From NCBI RefSeq assembly GCF_013426915.1, contig NZ_AP023181.1, positions 2,294,001-2,358,000 of the forward strand: 64,000 nucleotides of DNA. Reading direction: 5' to 3'. Below are positions 8,631 through 18,328 of the stretch, one piece after another. The position numbers and the translations under genes are program-made. This DNA comes from Paraburkholderia sp. PGU19. Lineage in GTDB: Bacteria; Pseudomonadota; Gammaproteobacteria; Burkholderiales; Burkholderiaceae. Each line of letters begins with the position of its first letter. Position 1 is the first letter of the stretch. Under the pieces are notes generated by a model, which was not told where the DNA came from, searched no databases, and worked only from the letters and a program-made list of their open reading frames with translations.

Positions 8631-10754
8631 TCACTCCGCGTGATGCTCTTCTTCCGGTTTGCGATGCTCAGGCTGCGGATGCGCTTGCTCGCGAGGTTGC
8701 TCGTGAGCCTGCGGACGCGGCGGGACATGCTGCTCCGGCTGCGCTTGCGCGTGCACCTCCGCGTGCTGCTGTTCTTCATGTCGCGGCATGGGCGGGTTGG
8801 CATGCTGTTCTGCCTCAGGCGCATGCGGAGCGGCCGGCGCATGATGCTGGACTTCACGCGGTGCTTCTTCCGGACGCATCGCTTCACCCGCTTGAGGCCG
8901 GTTCGGCTCCGGCCTGACTTCCTGATGCGCCTCATGTTCATGTTGCTGTGCCGTCTCCACCCCCTGGGGATGCGGCGCTGCGTTCTCATGCGCCTGTGGA
9001 GCATGAGCCTGCTGCGGCTGCACTTCTTCAGCACCGGGCGCCGCCGCGACCGTGTGCTGTGGCTCTTCGCCATGCGCCGGCAGCGGCTTCGCCTGCGCGC
9101 GACTGATCAAATGAACATTGCCGAAACTGGCAGGCTCGCCGGGCTTGCCGGCAACGTGCGCAGCCGGTGCAAAACTCACGGGCGCAGTCGTACGGATTAC
9201 CGGTTCCCCTGCGCCCGTTACCCGCCCACCGTCGCTCGCAAAGCGCTGCGCGAGCACATCGTGATACGCGGCGGGCACGCGCGGCGCGCGTGTGGCCACG
9301 ACCTGACGCTGCGCGAGCGCGACAGGTGCGCCCGCCTGCGCGGGCCGCATGCCACCCGCGAAACTCTCGCGCACGGGCGCGACAGCTGGTGCGCCCGCGC
9401 CAATCTGCGCATGGGCGATCTGCTGCGCGCTGACGGGCCGCAGCGCTTGCGCAACCGGCTCGCCACGCACGAACGCGTTGGCGGGCACAGCGGCGACTGC
9501 GCCCGGCACAGTCTGATTGATATACGTGTTGTGGACGTTGGTGACGTTGGTGACGTTGGTGATGATCGTCGTGTTGTGAATGTTTGTGACGTTCACGTTC
9601 ACGTTGTTCACGCGGCTATAGTACGCAGGGCTCGCATGATAGGCGGGATGCCAGGCCTCGCCCGGTCCGAGCGCGAACCAGGCAACGCCCGCGCTGACCG
9701 CGCCGCCGATCGCCAGATCGATGCCCCAGTGCGCACCGCCGCCACCGCCACCGACGAAGGCCACGAGTGCAGGCGCATACACCGGCGGACGTGCGATGAC
9801 GACAGGCCCCGGCACCCACGCCCACGCATGATCCACATAAGCCCAGCGACCATAGTGGAAAGGCGCAAAACCCCACGGTGCGTCATCGACCCACGTCCAG
9901 CCCCACGGCGCGATCCATGCCCAGTGTCCCGCGTGATAGGGTGCCCATCCCGCCGTCACGGCGACCGTCGGCACCCAAACTTCACCGTAGGTCGGATCGT
10001 TACGCCACGTTCCGTTCGCGTCGAGATCTTCGTAGCCCGGCATTTCGCGCGATACATAGCGCGCGGAGATCGAGTTGTCCTCGGCCCGGTTGCGGCTTGC
10101 GACCCATTGGTCGAATGCATCAGGCGAGGGCGCAGGGCCGCCTGCCTGTTGCTGCAAACCGGTGCCGATGAAACGGATCTGCTCGCCCGCACTCATCTGA
10201 TACGACACGCCGTCGCCATACAACGTGGCGCTGCCTTCGCGGACCGTCACGGTCGTCTCGCTGCCATCGGGCGCGACGTCGACGCGGTACAGGCCCGCGC
10301 CACCTGCAACCAGTGCCACATTCGGCGTATCGAGTTCGACGCTTTGCCCCGAGGTCAATGCGCGCACGCGGGCCGATAGCGTGCCCTGCGTCACTTTCAG
10401 CTGCGTGGTGTCGTCGTCGAGATCGACGATGTCGAATGCCGTCTGCTGGTCGAGGCGCAGCGCAGTTGAACCGGCGTGAAGTTCGGCGCGCGCGTTCGAG
10501 TCGGCCCACAGCTGATCGCCCGTGGTGAGCGGACGGTTCAGCACGACATACGACCAGTCGCTTGCGCCCGCGGGCTCCATCGTGACGGTGCCCGCGAAGT
10601 AATTGAGCCGCGCAACGCGTCCCGGCGGATCGCCGCCCGATTGAGCGGGCGCGCTGGGCGAGGGCACCTGTGCGAGCGACGACAGCGGAACCAGTGCTAC
10701 GGCAACGGCGGCCACGATGGCTTTGGCGCGAAGGCGCTTGAAGGTTGTTGTCAT
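8631..10754 (-). CDS. FecR/DUF6600-like secreted protein with low-complexity His/Gln/Glu/Pro tail
   Basis: The 707-residue protein starts at 10754 with a signal peptide ending near LSSLAQ; a longer frame to 10865 would only prepend non-signal sequence. Residues ~40-190 resemble a FecR-type domain (ARLNYFAGTVTMEPAG, GDQLWADSNARAEL). The middle is tryptophan/tyrosine-rich (WAPYHAGHWAWIAPWGWTWV), as in DUF6600 proteins, and is followed by glycine-rich and Asn/Val/Thr-rich segments with repeated TNV units. The last ~200 residues are very rich in H, Q, E, P and A, suggesting a disordered or metal-binding tail. It is probably periplasmic or envelope-associated; its function is unknown. Proteins of this type are common in Burkholderiaceae. 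Confidence 0.8.
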   Translation of the reverse strand: MTTTFKRLRAKAIVAAVAVALVPLSSLAQVPSPSAPAQSGGDPPGRVARLNYFAGTVTMEPAGASDWSYVVLNRPLTTGDQLWADSNARAELHAGSTALRLDQQTAFDIVDLDDDTTQLKVTQGTLSARVRALTSGQSVELDTPNVALVAGGAGLYRVDVAPDGSETTVTVREGSATLYGDGVSYQMSAGEQIRFIGTGLQQQAGGPAPSPDAFDQWVASRNRAEDNSISARYVSREMPGYEDLDANGTWRNDPTYGEVWVPTVAVTAGWAPYHAGHWAWIAPWGWTWVDDAPWGFAPFHYGRWAYVDHAWAWVPGPVVIARPPVYAPALVAFVGGGGGGAHWGIDLAIGGAVSAGVAWFALGPGEAWHPAYHASPAYYSRVNNVNVNVTNIHNTTIITNVTNVTNVHNTYINQTVPGAVAAVPANAFVRGEPVAQALRPVSAQQIAHAQIGAGAPAVAPVRESFAGGMRPAQAGAPVALAQRQVVATRAPRVPAAYHDVLAQRFASDGGRVTGAGEPVIRTTAPVSFAPAAHVAGKPGEPASFGNVHLISRAQAKPLPAHGEEPQHTVAAAPGAEEVQPQQAHAPQAHENAAPHPQGVETAQQHEHEAHQEVRPEPNRPQAGEAMRPEEAPREVQHHAPAAPHAPEAEQHANPPMPRHEEQQHAEVHAQAQPEQHVPPRPQAHEQPREQAHPQPEHRKPEEEHHAE
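9534..9560 (-). repeat. 9-bp tandem repeat encoding TNV units
   Basis: Three perfect copies of GACGTTGGT occur in tandem inside the DUF6600-like gene and encode repeated TNV tripeptides on the minus strand. Related degenerate units continue to about 9606. A length change of 9 bp would keep the frame open. Confidence 0.6.
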
Positions 10755-11385
10755 GTGTTCGGTTCCCTGACTTACGTTCTGTTTTGTGTTGTTGCTGATA
10801 GGGCTAACGCGCTTCGCGCGACGCCCGATGACCATCACATGGTCAAAAGAGCCGCGAGTTTGCAACGAAATGTGAGAGAAAGGAAGGCGATTCGATCAAT
10901 CGCGGAAATTCGTCGGAGAACTGAATTTACGGGTTATAAACAGCTTGACCTTCCAATGGATGCGGTTCGCAAGAACATCAAAAGGAACATGAAAGTATGG
11001 CTGCTAACGGGCGGTCGTTCGGGGGTGTCGAACATCGAGCGTGGCGATACGGTGACGCAAATCAAAAGCTTGCGATGGTCGCATTTGCGCTTTACGGAAA
11101 CATTAAGCATGCGTCACGCGTACGCATCTCGTGCCGATACGTCATCGAATACGCCGCCTCGCGCGTTGTGCAGAAGACTGCAATCAAGAGGTTTTCGATG
11201 CTTCACGATTCATCGCGTAACTCGACAACGGCATTTCCGCACTGCAAACGCTTTTATATGCCGACGGCGCGTGAAATCGAAGGCGTAGCGCTGTGCCTGA
11301 TGCAGAAAGAATAGAAGAGTAAAACGTCGACGGACATGTCGCACGGCTCGCGTTCAATAACGATACGTTCATCGCGGGGAGCATC
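10755..11385. other. Intergenic region between divergent genes
   Basis: About 630 bases separate the DUF6600-like gene (minus) from the DUF1800 gene (plus). It should hold both promoters. A plus-strand frame at 10997-11314 lacks a convincing ribosome-binding site and family features. I see no RNA gene or clear repeat. Confidence 0.4.
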
Positions 11386-12912
11386 ATGAAAGCAATCTGC
11401 CGCTGCATACATGGCATCGCACTGACAATGGTTGCGCTGTGCACGACGGCTGCCTTTGCTGCGCCGGCCGCGCCGCAAGACCATCTCGACCGCGACGATG
11501 CGCGCTTCCTGCTCGAACGCACGGGGTTCACGCCGAGCCCGCGCGAAACGGCAACATATGTCGGCCTGACTCGCGAGCAGGCCGTCGACCGTCTGCTCGC
11601 GAGCGCACGCTCGACGGCCACCACACCGCTGCCTGCGTGGTTCGAAGAGCCGATCCCGGCGCCACAGGTACAGCGCAAATGGACGCCCGAGGACCGGCGC
11701 GCGCAGCAGACCGTGCGCGGCGAGTGGTATCAGGATGCGCGCGGATGGTGGGTCAGGGAAATGCTGGTGACGCCGTCGCCGCTTGCCGAGCGCATGACGA
11801 TGTTCTGGCACAACCACTTCGTGTCGGGGCAGGACAAGGTGCCCTGGCCGCAGACGATGCTTGCGCAGAACGTGCTGTTGCGCCGCGACGCGCTCGGCAA
11901 CTTCGGGACGATGCTGCACGACGTCGCAAAAGATCCGGCGATGCTGCAATACCTCGATGGCGCGAGCAATCGCAAGGGCCATCCCAATGAGAACTTCGCT
12001 CGCGAGGTGATGGAACTGTTCACACTGGGCGAAGGGCACTACACGCAGCACGACGTTGCGGAAGCGGCGCGCGCATTCACCGGTTGGGGACTCGACGACA
12101 GCCTGCATTACGTGTGGCGCCCCGCCGCGCACGACAACAGCCCGAAAACGGTCTTCGGCAAGACGGCGAATCTGGACGGCGACCAGATGCTCGACCTGTT
12201 GCTGGCGCGTCCGGAGACCGCGAACTTCGTCACGGCCAAACTCTGGCGCGAGTTCATCTCCGACACGCCGGACCCGGCGGAGGTCGCGTCGATGGCGGAT
12301 GCTTTTCGGAGTAGCCACTATGACATTCGCACGGTATTGCGCGTGATGTTTCTTTCGCAGGCGTTCTGGGATCAGCAGGGCGAGGGGACGCTCGCGCGTT
12401 CTCCCGTCGATTTCGTGATCGGCACGTTGCGCTCGTTCGAGGTCGGATACGGTTCGACGCAGCATTTGTCCGACACGCTGCGCAGTCTCGGCCAGGACGT
12501 GTACGAGCCGCCGAACGTCAAGGGTTGGCCGGGCAGCCAGACATGGATCAACAGTACGACGCTGCTCGCGCGTGAGCGGTTCGTCGAAGCGGTGCTGCGT
12601 TCATCGGGCACAGGCGCGGCCGGCGCGATGAAGCCGTTGCCCGCGTCGCGTCCGGGTGAGCCTGGCATGGTCGCGCCCGTTGCGATGAAGCCGGCGCCGC
12701 CGCGTCCTGCGGGCGATGGTCTGCATTTCGATCCCGCACGCTGGCTTGCCGAACAGAACATCTCGCCCATCGGCGTGCCCGATGCGATTACCCGCATGCG
12801 GCTCGTGCGCACGGTGCTACCGACGCGTCCCGTCGAACCTGTCTCACCGGATGACGACGGGCAGGCGATGCTTCAGACGCTGCTCACCGATCCCGCCTAT
12901 CAGCTCAAGTAG
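11386..12912 (+). CDS. DUF1800 family exported protein
   Basis: The 508-residue protein has a signal peptide ending in AFA at about residue 24 and then the DUF1800 pattern: FLLERTGFTPSP near the start, RMTMFWHNHFVS in the middle and MELFTLGEGHYTQHDV, then VKGWPGSQTWI. The biochemical function of the family is not established; it is usually encoded next to a DUF1501 protein, as here. The next gene begins 10 bases after this stop, indicating an operon. A 50-residue low-complexity stretch rich in P/A/G/M (about residues 405-450) sits before the C-terminal segment. The assignment rests on the motifs and on the pairing. Confidence 0.9.
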   Translation: MKAICRCIHGIALTMVALCTTAAFAAPAAPQDHLDRDDARFLLERTGFTPSPRETATYVGLTREQAVDRLLASARSTATTPLPAWFEEPIPAPQVQRKWTPEDRRAQQTVRGEWYQDARGWWVREMLVTPSPLAERMTMFWHNHFVSGQDKVPWPQTMLAQNVLLRRDALGNFGTMLHDVAKDPAMLQYLDGASNRKGHPNENFAREVMELFTLGEGHYTQHDVAEAARAFTGWGLDDSLHYVWRPAAHDNSPKTVFGKTANLDGDQMLDLLLARPETANFVTAKLWREFISDTPDPAEVASMADAFRSSHYDIRTVLRVMFLSQAFWDQQGEGTLARSPVDFVIGTLRSFEVGYGSTQHLSDTLRSLGQDVYEPPNVKGWPGSQTWINSTTLLARERFVEAVLRSSGTGAAGAMKPLPASRPGEPGMVAPVAMKPAPPRPAGDGLHFDPARWLAEQNISPIGVPDAITRMRLVRTVLPTRPVEPVSPDDDGQAMLQTLLTDPAYQLK

Positions 12913-12922
12913 GAGCCTTGCG

Positions 12923-14137
12923 ATGATGAACCGCCGACACTTTCTGAGGCTTGGCGCCGCGTCGTTGGGCGCCGCTGCGTTTGCGCAACCGGGTTTTACG
13001 TTCGCTTTGCCGTCGACGCACGTTTCAGACGATACGCGTCTGCTGATTCTCGTCGAGCTGAAGGGCGGCAACGACGGGCTGAACACGGTGATTCCCTATG
13101 CGTCGCCATACTACGCGCAGCTTCGCCCGACTATCGGCGTCGCCCGCGACAAGGTGCTTCAACTCGACGCGCAAACGGGACTGCACCCGGCGATGCAGGC
13201 GCTACTGCCGCTGTGGCAGCAGCGCGAACTGGCCATCGTGCAGGGCGTGAGTTACCCGCAGCCGAACCTGTCGCATTTCCGCTCGATCGAAATCTGGAAC
13301 ACGGCGTCCGCGTCCGATCAATACCTGAGCACCGGCTGGCTGACGCGCGCGCTCGAGAAGAACCCTGTGCCGCAAAGCTATGCGGCGGATGCTGTAGTGG
13401 TCGGCAGCGCGGAAATGGGACCGCTCGCGAACGGCGCGCATGCGATCGCGCTCGTCAATCCGCAGCAGTTTCTGCGCGACGCGCATCTCGCGCGGGCGGC
13501 GAACTTTTCGGCGAGCAATGCGGAGTTGGCGCACGTGCTCGATGTCGAGCACGACATCCAGCGCGCGGCCGACCGCCTGCGTCCCGCCGATGGTCAGTTT
13601 GTTCTGCGCACCGCTTTTCCTGCAGGACAGTTCGGCAATCTCGTCAAGACGGCGATGCAGGTCGTGGCAGCATCCGAAACATCATCGGGCGCGCGTGTGC
13701 CGGGAACGGGTGTCGCCGTGATCCGGCTTACGCTCAACGGTTTCGACACGCATCACGATCAACCGGGGCAGCAAGAGAATCTGCTTCGCCAGTTTTCCGA
13801 AGGAATGGCAGCGATGCGCGGCGCGCTGATGGAGATGAACCGGTGGAATTCGACGCTGATCATGACGTACGCCGAATTCGGGAGGCGCGCACGGGAGAAC
13901 GACAGCCGCGGCACCGATCACGGCACCGTCGCGCCGCATTTCGTCGCGGGTGGCGCAGTGCAGGGAGGACTGTATGGCCTGTCGCCCGCCCTCGACCGTC
14001 TCGATGGCAATGGCAACCTGCCCGTTGGTGTCGATTTCCGGTCGCTTTATGCGACCGTTCTCGAACGCTGGTGGGGCGCCGATTCGAAAGCGGTGCTCGG
14101 CGGACGGTTTGCCACGCTACCGCTTGTGAGGGCGTGA
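12923..14137 (+). CDS. DUF1501 family protein with Tat signal
   Basis: The 404-residue protein begins MMNRRHFLRLGAASLGAAAF, a twin-arginine export signal, so it is probably folded in the cytoplasm and exported by Tat. The body carries LVELKGGNDGLNTVIPY, TGLHPAMQALLPLW, LNGFDTHHDQ and YAEFGRRARENDSRGTDHG, all typical of DUF1501. That family belongs to the alkaline-phosphatase-like superfamily; the DTHHDQ and GTDHG histidines are plausible metal ligands. It is co-transcribed with the upstream DUF1800 gene. The frame is open upstream to 12716, but that part overlaps the previous gene and would hide the Tat signal. Substrate unknown. Confidence 0.9.
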   Translation: MMNRRHFLRLGAASLGAAAFAQPGFTFALPSTHVSDDTRLLILVELKGGNDGLNTVIPYASPYYAQLRPTIGVARDKVLQLDAQTGLHPAMQALLPLWQQRELAIVQGVSYPQPNLSHFRSIEIWNTASASDQYLSTGWLTRALEKNPVPQSYAADAVVVGSAEMGPLANGAHAIALVNPQQFLRDAHLARAANFSASNAELAHVLDVEHDIQRAADRLRPADGQFVLRTAFPAGQFGNLVKTAMQVVAASETSSGARVPGTGVAVIRLTLNGFDTHHDQPGQQENLLRQFSEGMAAMRGALMEMNRWNSTLIMTYAEFGRRARENDSRGTDHGTVAPHFVAGGAVQGGLYGLSPALDRLDGNGNLPVGVDFRSLYATVLERWWGADSKAVLGGRFATLPLVRA

Positions 14138-14201
14138 GAACGTCACCGTACCGACAGGCGCTGAGAACGCTTCGCCCGCGACGAAAGCCGATGCCCGGCA
14201 G

Positions 14202-15029
14202 TCAGAACTTGTAGTTGACTGATGCGAGCACATTCAATTCAGTCCTACGCTCGGTGATCGGACTGTCAGCTGCGTAATGCTGCAGGCGTCCAAGCGTGAC
14301 CGCGACCGAACTCGTCCAATGCTTCGAAAAATCGTAACTGACGTAACCGTTCAGGTGTACGTCCCGGACGCCCGCGCCGGTGTTGAACGCAGGCAATCCG
14401 GATGCAGAACTCTGCTTGCTCGATACGCCAAAGAACGTGCGCGTATAAAGTGCGTCGGCCCAGGTGAAACCTGGGCCGACGGAGAACAGCCACCCGCCCG
14501 CTGGGAGCGACGCGTACAGGTCGGTCGTGACGTATTTGCCCTGTCCATGTCCGGCGAGATCCTGGTATAGAGCCACCGATCCCGTGAACGCCCAGACCGT
14601 GTAATCGGCAAACACCTTGAGCTTCGGGCTGCCGTCCACATTGCCAAGCCCGTGCAGATGCGGATCGTCCTTTTCCTGTCGCGACTGAAAATCGAAGCTG
14701 AGCGCCGCGCCGACATGGTAGTCCTTGCTGCGGAGCACGTTTAGGCCAAGTACGTCGGGGCCTTGCGAAAAGACACGATCGTCCCACGAGATATCGAGCG
14801 CGGGATACGGGATGTAGCGCAACTCGTGTGAACCCGGGTACTGCGGCGTGATGATCAGACCCGGGCCGACTCCGATCTTCCATTTGCTCACGGGCTGCGC
14901 TGCTGCCACAGCATCCGGATCAGTGGACGCAGCAGCCGTAATGGCTGTGTCGTCGGCAAGTGCGCTGGGCGCGTGCGCAACAAGTGCAAGCACCGTTGCC
15001 ATTCTCATGGTAGAGATGAGCGCGTTCAT
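14202..15029 (-). CDS. MipA/OmpV family outer-membrane protein
   Basis: The 275-residue protein starts at 15029 with a signal peptide ending SALA (about residue 24). The mature part has KWKIGVGPGLIITPQYPGS, RYIPYPALDISWDDRVF and repeated amphipathic beta strands, and it ends in NYKF with a terminal phenylalanine. This matches the MipA/OmpV family: outer-membrane barrel proteins described as MltA-interacting scaffolds or porin-like proteins. The frame is open to 15182, but the extra residues are not signal-like. It is convergent with the DUF1501 gene and has no obvious operon partner. Confidence 0.85.
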   Translation of the reverse strand: MNALISTMRMATVLALVAHAPSALADDTAITAAASTDPDAVAAAQPVSKWKIGVGPGLIITPQYPGSHELRYIPYPALDISWDDRVFSQGPDVLGLNVLRSKDYHVGAALSFDFQSRQEKDDPHLHGLGNVDGSPKLKVFADYTVWAFTGSVALYQDLAGHGQGKYVTTDLYASLPAGGWLFSVGPGFTWADALYTRTFFGVSSKQSSASGLPAFNTGAGVRDVHLNGYVSYDFSKHWTSSVAVTLGRLQHYAADSPITERRTELNVLASVNYKF

Positions 15030-15372
15030 GATGCACACGCTTTGCCGGGTGCAGCGAGTTGCCGCAAACGGCGCGCAAGCGCTTTCGATGCGACCGGTTT
15101 CCGCCGGCCGCACCTGAGTGGCTGGCGATCCCGCTTTCGCGCAGGAGCAGCGCCGTTTCGCGCGCAACGATTTCTCGCTCATTGTCGGAAGTAATCATGT
15201 TATACGAGTCATCCAGCCAAATCGTACGCAGAAAAAGCGAGCCGATGAAGCCCTAATCGCGGCGCCTGCTCTCAAATGGCCCGGCCCGCACGCGCCGTAT
15301 CCGGTCCCGGACGACGACGCGCATCTTACCTCTTAATTGCCGGGAACGCCGGACTGCGCGAAGCGGTCAGCC

Positions 15373-15675
15373 TTAGCTGACGCTTGAGCAGGTGACGGTC
15401 GGCGCTGTGTAGGGTGTCGGATAGTCGGACACTGGGCCGCTCAGGAGGCGCAGTCGCTGGGTCGCGAGCACGTCGGCTTGCGTTTGCTCGCTACGGGTGA
15501 GGGCCGCGGGGGCGTCGCCGTTCGGCAGCGGTTCGTTGACACTGCATTGCAGCGTAGTGCCGCCGGTAAGGCGCACTGTCGTTAGATAGGCGTAAGGGGG
15601 TTGCGCAGCCATGCTGTCGACCGCCCAAAAAGCGGCGCAGCCGAGCAGTGCACAAACGAGGTGTCGAGTTTCCAT
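15373..15675 (-). CDS. Small secreted protein, unknown
   Basis: The start at 15675 has AAGGAG at ideal spacing. The 100-residue product has a signal peptide (HLVCALLGCAAFWAVDSMAA) and a mature part of about 75 residues containing two cysteines (TLQCSV and VTCSSVS) that could form a disulfide. I do not recognise the family. The frame extends upstream to 15822, but the ribosome-binding site and signal peptide decide the start. It is probably periplasmic. Confidence 0.65.
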   Translation of the reverse strand: METRHLVCALLGCAAFWAVDSMAAQPPYAYLTTVRLTGGTTLQCSVNEPLPNGDAPAALTRSEQTQADVLATQRLRLLSGPVSDYPTPYTAPTVTCSSVS

Positions 15676-16298
15676 CACGTGCTCCTTTAATCTCGCTCCA
15701 CGCATTTGACAGCGATGGATGCGATTGAGATAGGGCGCATCCTGAACATCTCTTTTCCCGGAGGTGCGCCTGTAACAGGCAAACGCTGATCTACGAGCTT
15801 TTATTCCCGAAGCACGCGCCAAGGGAAATCGGATGACATGGTAGGAGGAAATGGGCTGTGCCGAAGCGTGACGCGTCCTTCGACCATGCCGTTGCGATAG
15901 GGGAGTGGGCTGTGCTGTGCAGCATGTTCGGCATCGTAGTCGTGGGCGATGCGTGCCGCGAGACCATGTCGCGTTCCCTGCATCGCATCGCGGAACTCAG
16001 TGCCGCGCTCGCGACCGTGGTGGGTCCCACGGACGGCACACATTCTCTTCAGCGCCGGGGGCTTTGCGCGTCGATGGTCGCTGCCATTGTCTGCTTGCTG
16101 GCGTTAGCGTGAGGGTGGGGCGAGGAGGCAGGATACCGGCCGTCGCTTGAAGACTGCGCGGCGCCGGGCATCAACGCCCTGATGTTGCCCCTGGTGGTTG
16201 GTTCGTTACCAATGGTATCTGACACGTCGGTCGATCATGAGGGAAAATGGAACCCGGATCAACTCAAGGAAAGTAGCTTCGAGGTCGCTGCAGCCACC
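15676..16298. other. Intergenic region
   Basis: About 620 bases between two divergent genes. Short frames on both strands (for example 15858-16112 plus and 15791-16043 minus) overlap and lack ribosome-binding sites or family features. No RNA gene or repeat recognised. Confidence 0.4.
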
Positions 16299-17069
16299 AT
16301 GAAGACTTCGGGAAATCGTCGATCATTCGCGTATCTGCTCGGCGTTTGCCTGGCCGTGATGCTCGCGCAGCCGATTGCGGCATGGACCGCAGAGGTGACG
16401 GAGTCGAATGTCGGAAACGTGAGTTTTGCCGTTTGCGATATCGATCTGCACAAGGACAAGCTGGCCATGCATTGGAGGTCGGCTAACGGCCTGGTTTACG
16501 GCTCGCTAAAAGCGCTCGACGCGTCCTTGCGCAGGCAAGGCAAGAAACTGGTTTGCGGAACCAATGGAGGGATTTTTGACGAGACGCAAAAGCCGCTCGG
16601 CCTGTACATAGAGAACGGAACGCTCCTGCGTCGACCGAATCTTCGCCGGAACGCGTACGGCAACTTTTACCTGCAGCCCAATGGCGTGTTCGTGCTCTAC
16701 CCGGACCACGCCGAGATCGTCACGACCGACGAATATCAGGCCAAGCCAGATGCGGAAAAGCATCTCGTCGTGTTCGCCAACCAGTCCGGGCCGATTCTGA
16801 TACGCAATGGCGAACTCAATCCCCTCTTCACCCCGGGCTCGACGAACACCACGACGCGCAATGCCGTCTGCATGCGCAGCCCGACCCGCATCATGCTGGT
16901 GACGGCACAAGACCCTGTCAGCTTCCATGACTTCGCCCGCGTGCTGAAGGACCGCTTCGGATGCCAGTCAGCGCTCTACCTGGACGGCACGATCTCCACG
17001 TTCTACCCATCGCAGCGTTTCGAATTTGAACACGCCCTGGGCGTGTTGTTCGCGGTCACGACGCCGTAG
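16299..17069 (+). CDS. Phosphodiester glycosidase family (NAGPA-like) exported protein
   Basis: The 256-residue protein has a signal peptide (YLLGVCLAVMLAQPIAAWTA). Motifs typical of the phosphodiester glycosidase/exopolysaccharide-processing family follow: VCGTNGGIFDE, KPLGLYIENG, NQSGPILIRNGELN, TRNAVCMR and SALYLDGTISTFYP. Members cleave phosphodiester-linked sugars or act on exopolysaccharide; the substrate here is unknown. I chose the ATG at 16299 because the signal peptide follows directly; the frame is open back to 16182. It stands alone, transcribed away from the small secreted protein. Confidence 0.8.
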   Translation: MKTSGNRRSFAYLLGVCLAVMLAQPIAAWTAEVTESNVGNVSFAVCDIDLHKDKLAMHWRSANGLVYGSLKALDASLRRQGKKLVCGTNGGIFDETQKPLGLYIENGTLLRRPNLRRNAYGNFYLQPNGVFVLYPDHAEIVTTDEYQAKPDAEKHLVVFANQSGPILIRNGELNPLFTPGSTNTTTRNAVCMRSPTRIMLVTAQDPVSFHDFARVLKDRFGCQSALYLDGTISTFYPSQRFEFEHALGVLFAVTTP

Positions 17070-17241
17070 GCAGCGCGACCGCAATTTTTGTTGAGGGCCA
17101 TGCGGTTTATGTCTGCGGCACGCCGAGGCAAATACTGCTCAATCGATAGCGCAGCACCGCGATCAAGGTGACCCTGCAGGCCCGTTCGAGATAGCTGAAA
17201 CGACGTTCCTCGATAGACGGCTGCAACTTGAAGTCCGGTTC

Positions 17242-18129
17242 TTATTTCGCAACGCTAGCCAGGAGCCACTGCAAAAGCGGTTTCAGCTTTTCGCGATACT
17301 CATTGCGCGGAGGGTGCACGAGATAATATCCGGCACCTGTTTCCAGAATCTGAGTGAAGGGCGTGACGAGTGAGCGATTCGAGAGATTTTCCTCGATCAG
17401 ATTCAGGTCACCCAGGGCCACGCCCATTCCGCGAGTCGCTGCGGAGAATGCCAGGTCAAGCGTGTCGAACACCTGTTCGCGATACGCATAGTTCGCAAGT
17501 TCACCGACTTGCTGGAGCCAGAGCATCCACCCACGTCTTCCGAAACTCGAATGAAGCAACGTGTGCTGTTTCAGATCTTCAGGCTGTTTGAGTGGTGGCG
17601 TGCCAGTGGCAATCTGAGGCGAGCAGACGGGCGTCAGCCGCTCCCGCATCAGGCAGGTCGCCTCCAAACCTTCCCAGTTTCCTGTCCCGAACAGGATCGC
17701 TGCGTCGAGCGTGCCCTCGCCAAAATTGGTCGGTAGAAACCAGGCCGTGTCGATATTCAACTGCGTGCCAGGCACTTCAACGTAGAAATTGTTAAGCCGA
17801 GGCAACAGCCAGCGCGCGGCGAGCGTCGGCGTCACGCGCAGTGTGATGGTTTGCCCGCCCATGGTCGTGATATGCATCGAGCGACGTGCCGTCGCGAGCA
17901 GTTCTTCGACGATGGGCACGAGCCGGTGGCATTCGGTGGTCGGCACGACCATCCGCGTATGCCGCACGAACAATGAACAGCCGAAATACTCTTCGATCTG
18001 CTGGATATGCCGGCTGACGGCGCTTTGACTCATGAAAAGCTGCTGCGCGGCGGCCGTGAAGCTGCCACAGCGGGACACGACAAGCAACGTTTGCAGAACG
18101 TTGAAAGGTGGATAGCGCTCAATCTTCAT
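17242..18129 (-). CDS. LysR-family transcriptional regulator
   Basis: The 295-residue protein has an N-terminal winged HTH (FNVLQTLLVVSRCGSFTAAA, QLFMSQSAVSRHIQQIEEYF) and a C-terminal effector domain. The SQSAVSRHIQQIE recognition helix is of the GcvA-like branch. It is divergent from the first permease/ATPase pair, with a 199-base intergenic region containing a near-perfect palindrome at 18138-18160. By the usual LysR arrangement it probably controls the downstream transporter/hydrolase genes and itself in response to the imported compound. The effector is unknown. Confidence 0.9.
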   Translation of the reverse strand: MKIERYPPFNVLQTLLVVSRCGSFTAAAQQLFMSQSAVSRHIQQIEEYFGCSLFVRHTRMVVPTTECHRLVPIVEELLATARRSMHITTMGGQTITLRVTPTLAARWLLPRLNNFYVEVPGTQLNIDTAWFLPTNFGEGTLDAAILFGTGNWEGLEATCLMRERLTPVCSPQIATGTPPLKQPEDLKQHTLLHSSFGRRGWMLWLQQVGELANYAYREQVFDTLDLAFSAATRGMGVALGDLNLIEENLSNRSLVTPFTQILETGAGYYLVHPPRNEYREKLKPLLQWLLASVAK

Positions 18130-18137
18130 TTATGCAC

Positions 18138-18160
18138 ATCTCGCATGGCAACCATGAGAT
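18138..18160. promoter_or_regulatory. Candidate LysR operator palindrome
   Basis: ATCTC(GC)ATGG-CAA-CCATGAGAT is an inverted repeat with one two-base bulge, 9-31 bases upstream of the LysR start codon. Its position between divergent LysR and transporter genes fits an autoregulatory or activator-binding site. This is a by-eye call. Confidence 0.4.
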
Positions 18161-18328
18161 TTTACCGTTTGTCGACGGAAAATTGGCGGGCTTAAATCGA
18201 CTTGAACTGTCGGGGGTACGGCAGACGACGGCACCCGGCAAGCAGCGTCGCGGGTGGTCCAGGTAGCCAGCCACCGCGGGAAGCAGGCAGATTGCAGTGG
18301 AGTGGTGAACAAGCGATGGAGACGACAG

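Noticed and set aside
10997..11314. Plus-strand frame between the DUF6600-like and DUF1800 genes
   Set aside because: No convincing ribosome-binding site, no family resemblance and atypical composition; could be real, but unsupported.
15858..16112. Plus-strand frame with a hydrophobic C-terminus
   Set aside because: Overlaps similarly long minus-strand frames and lacks a ribosome-binding site.
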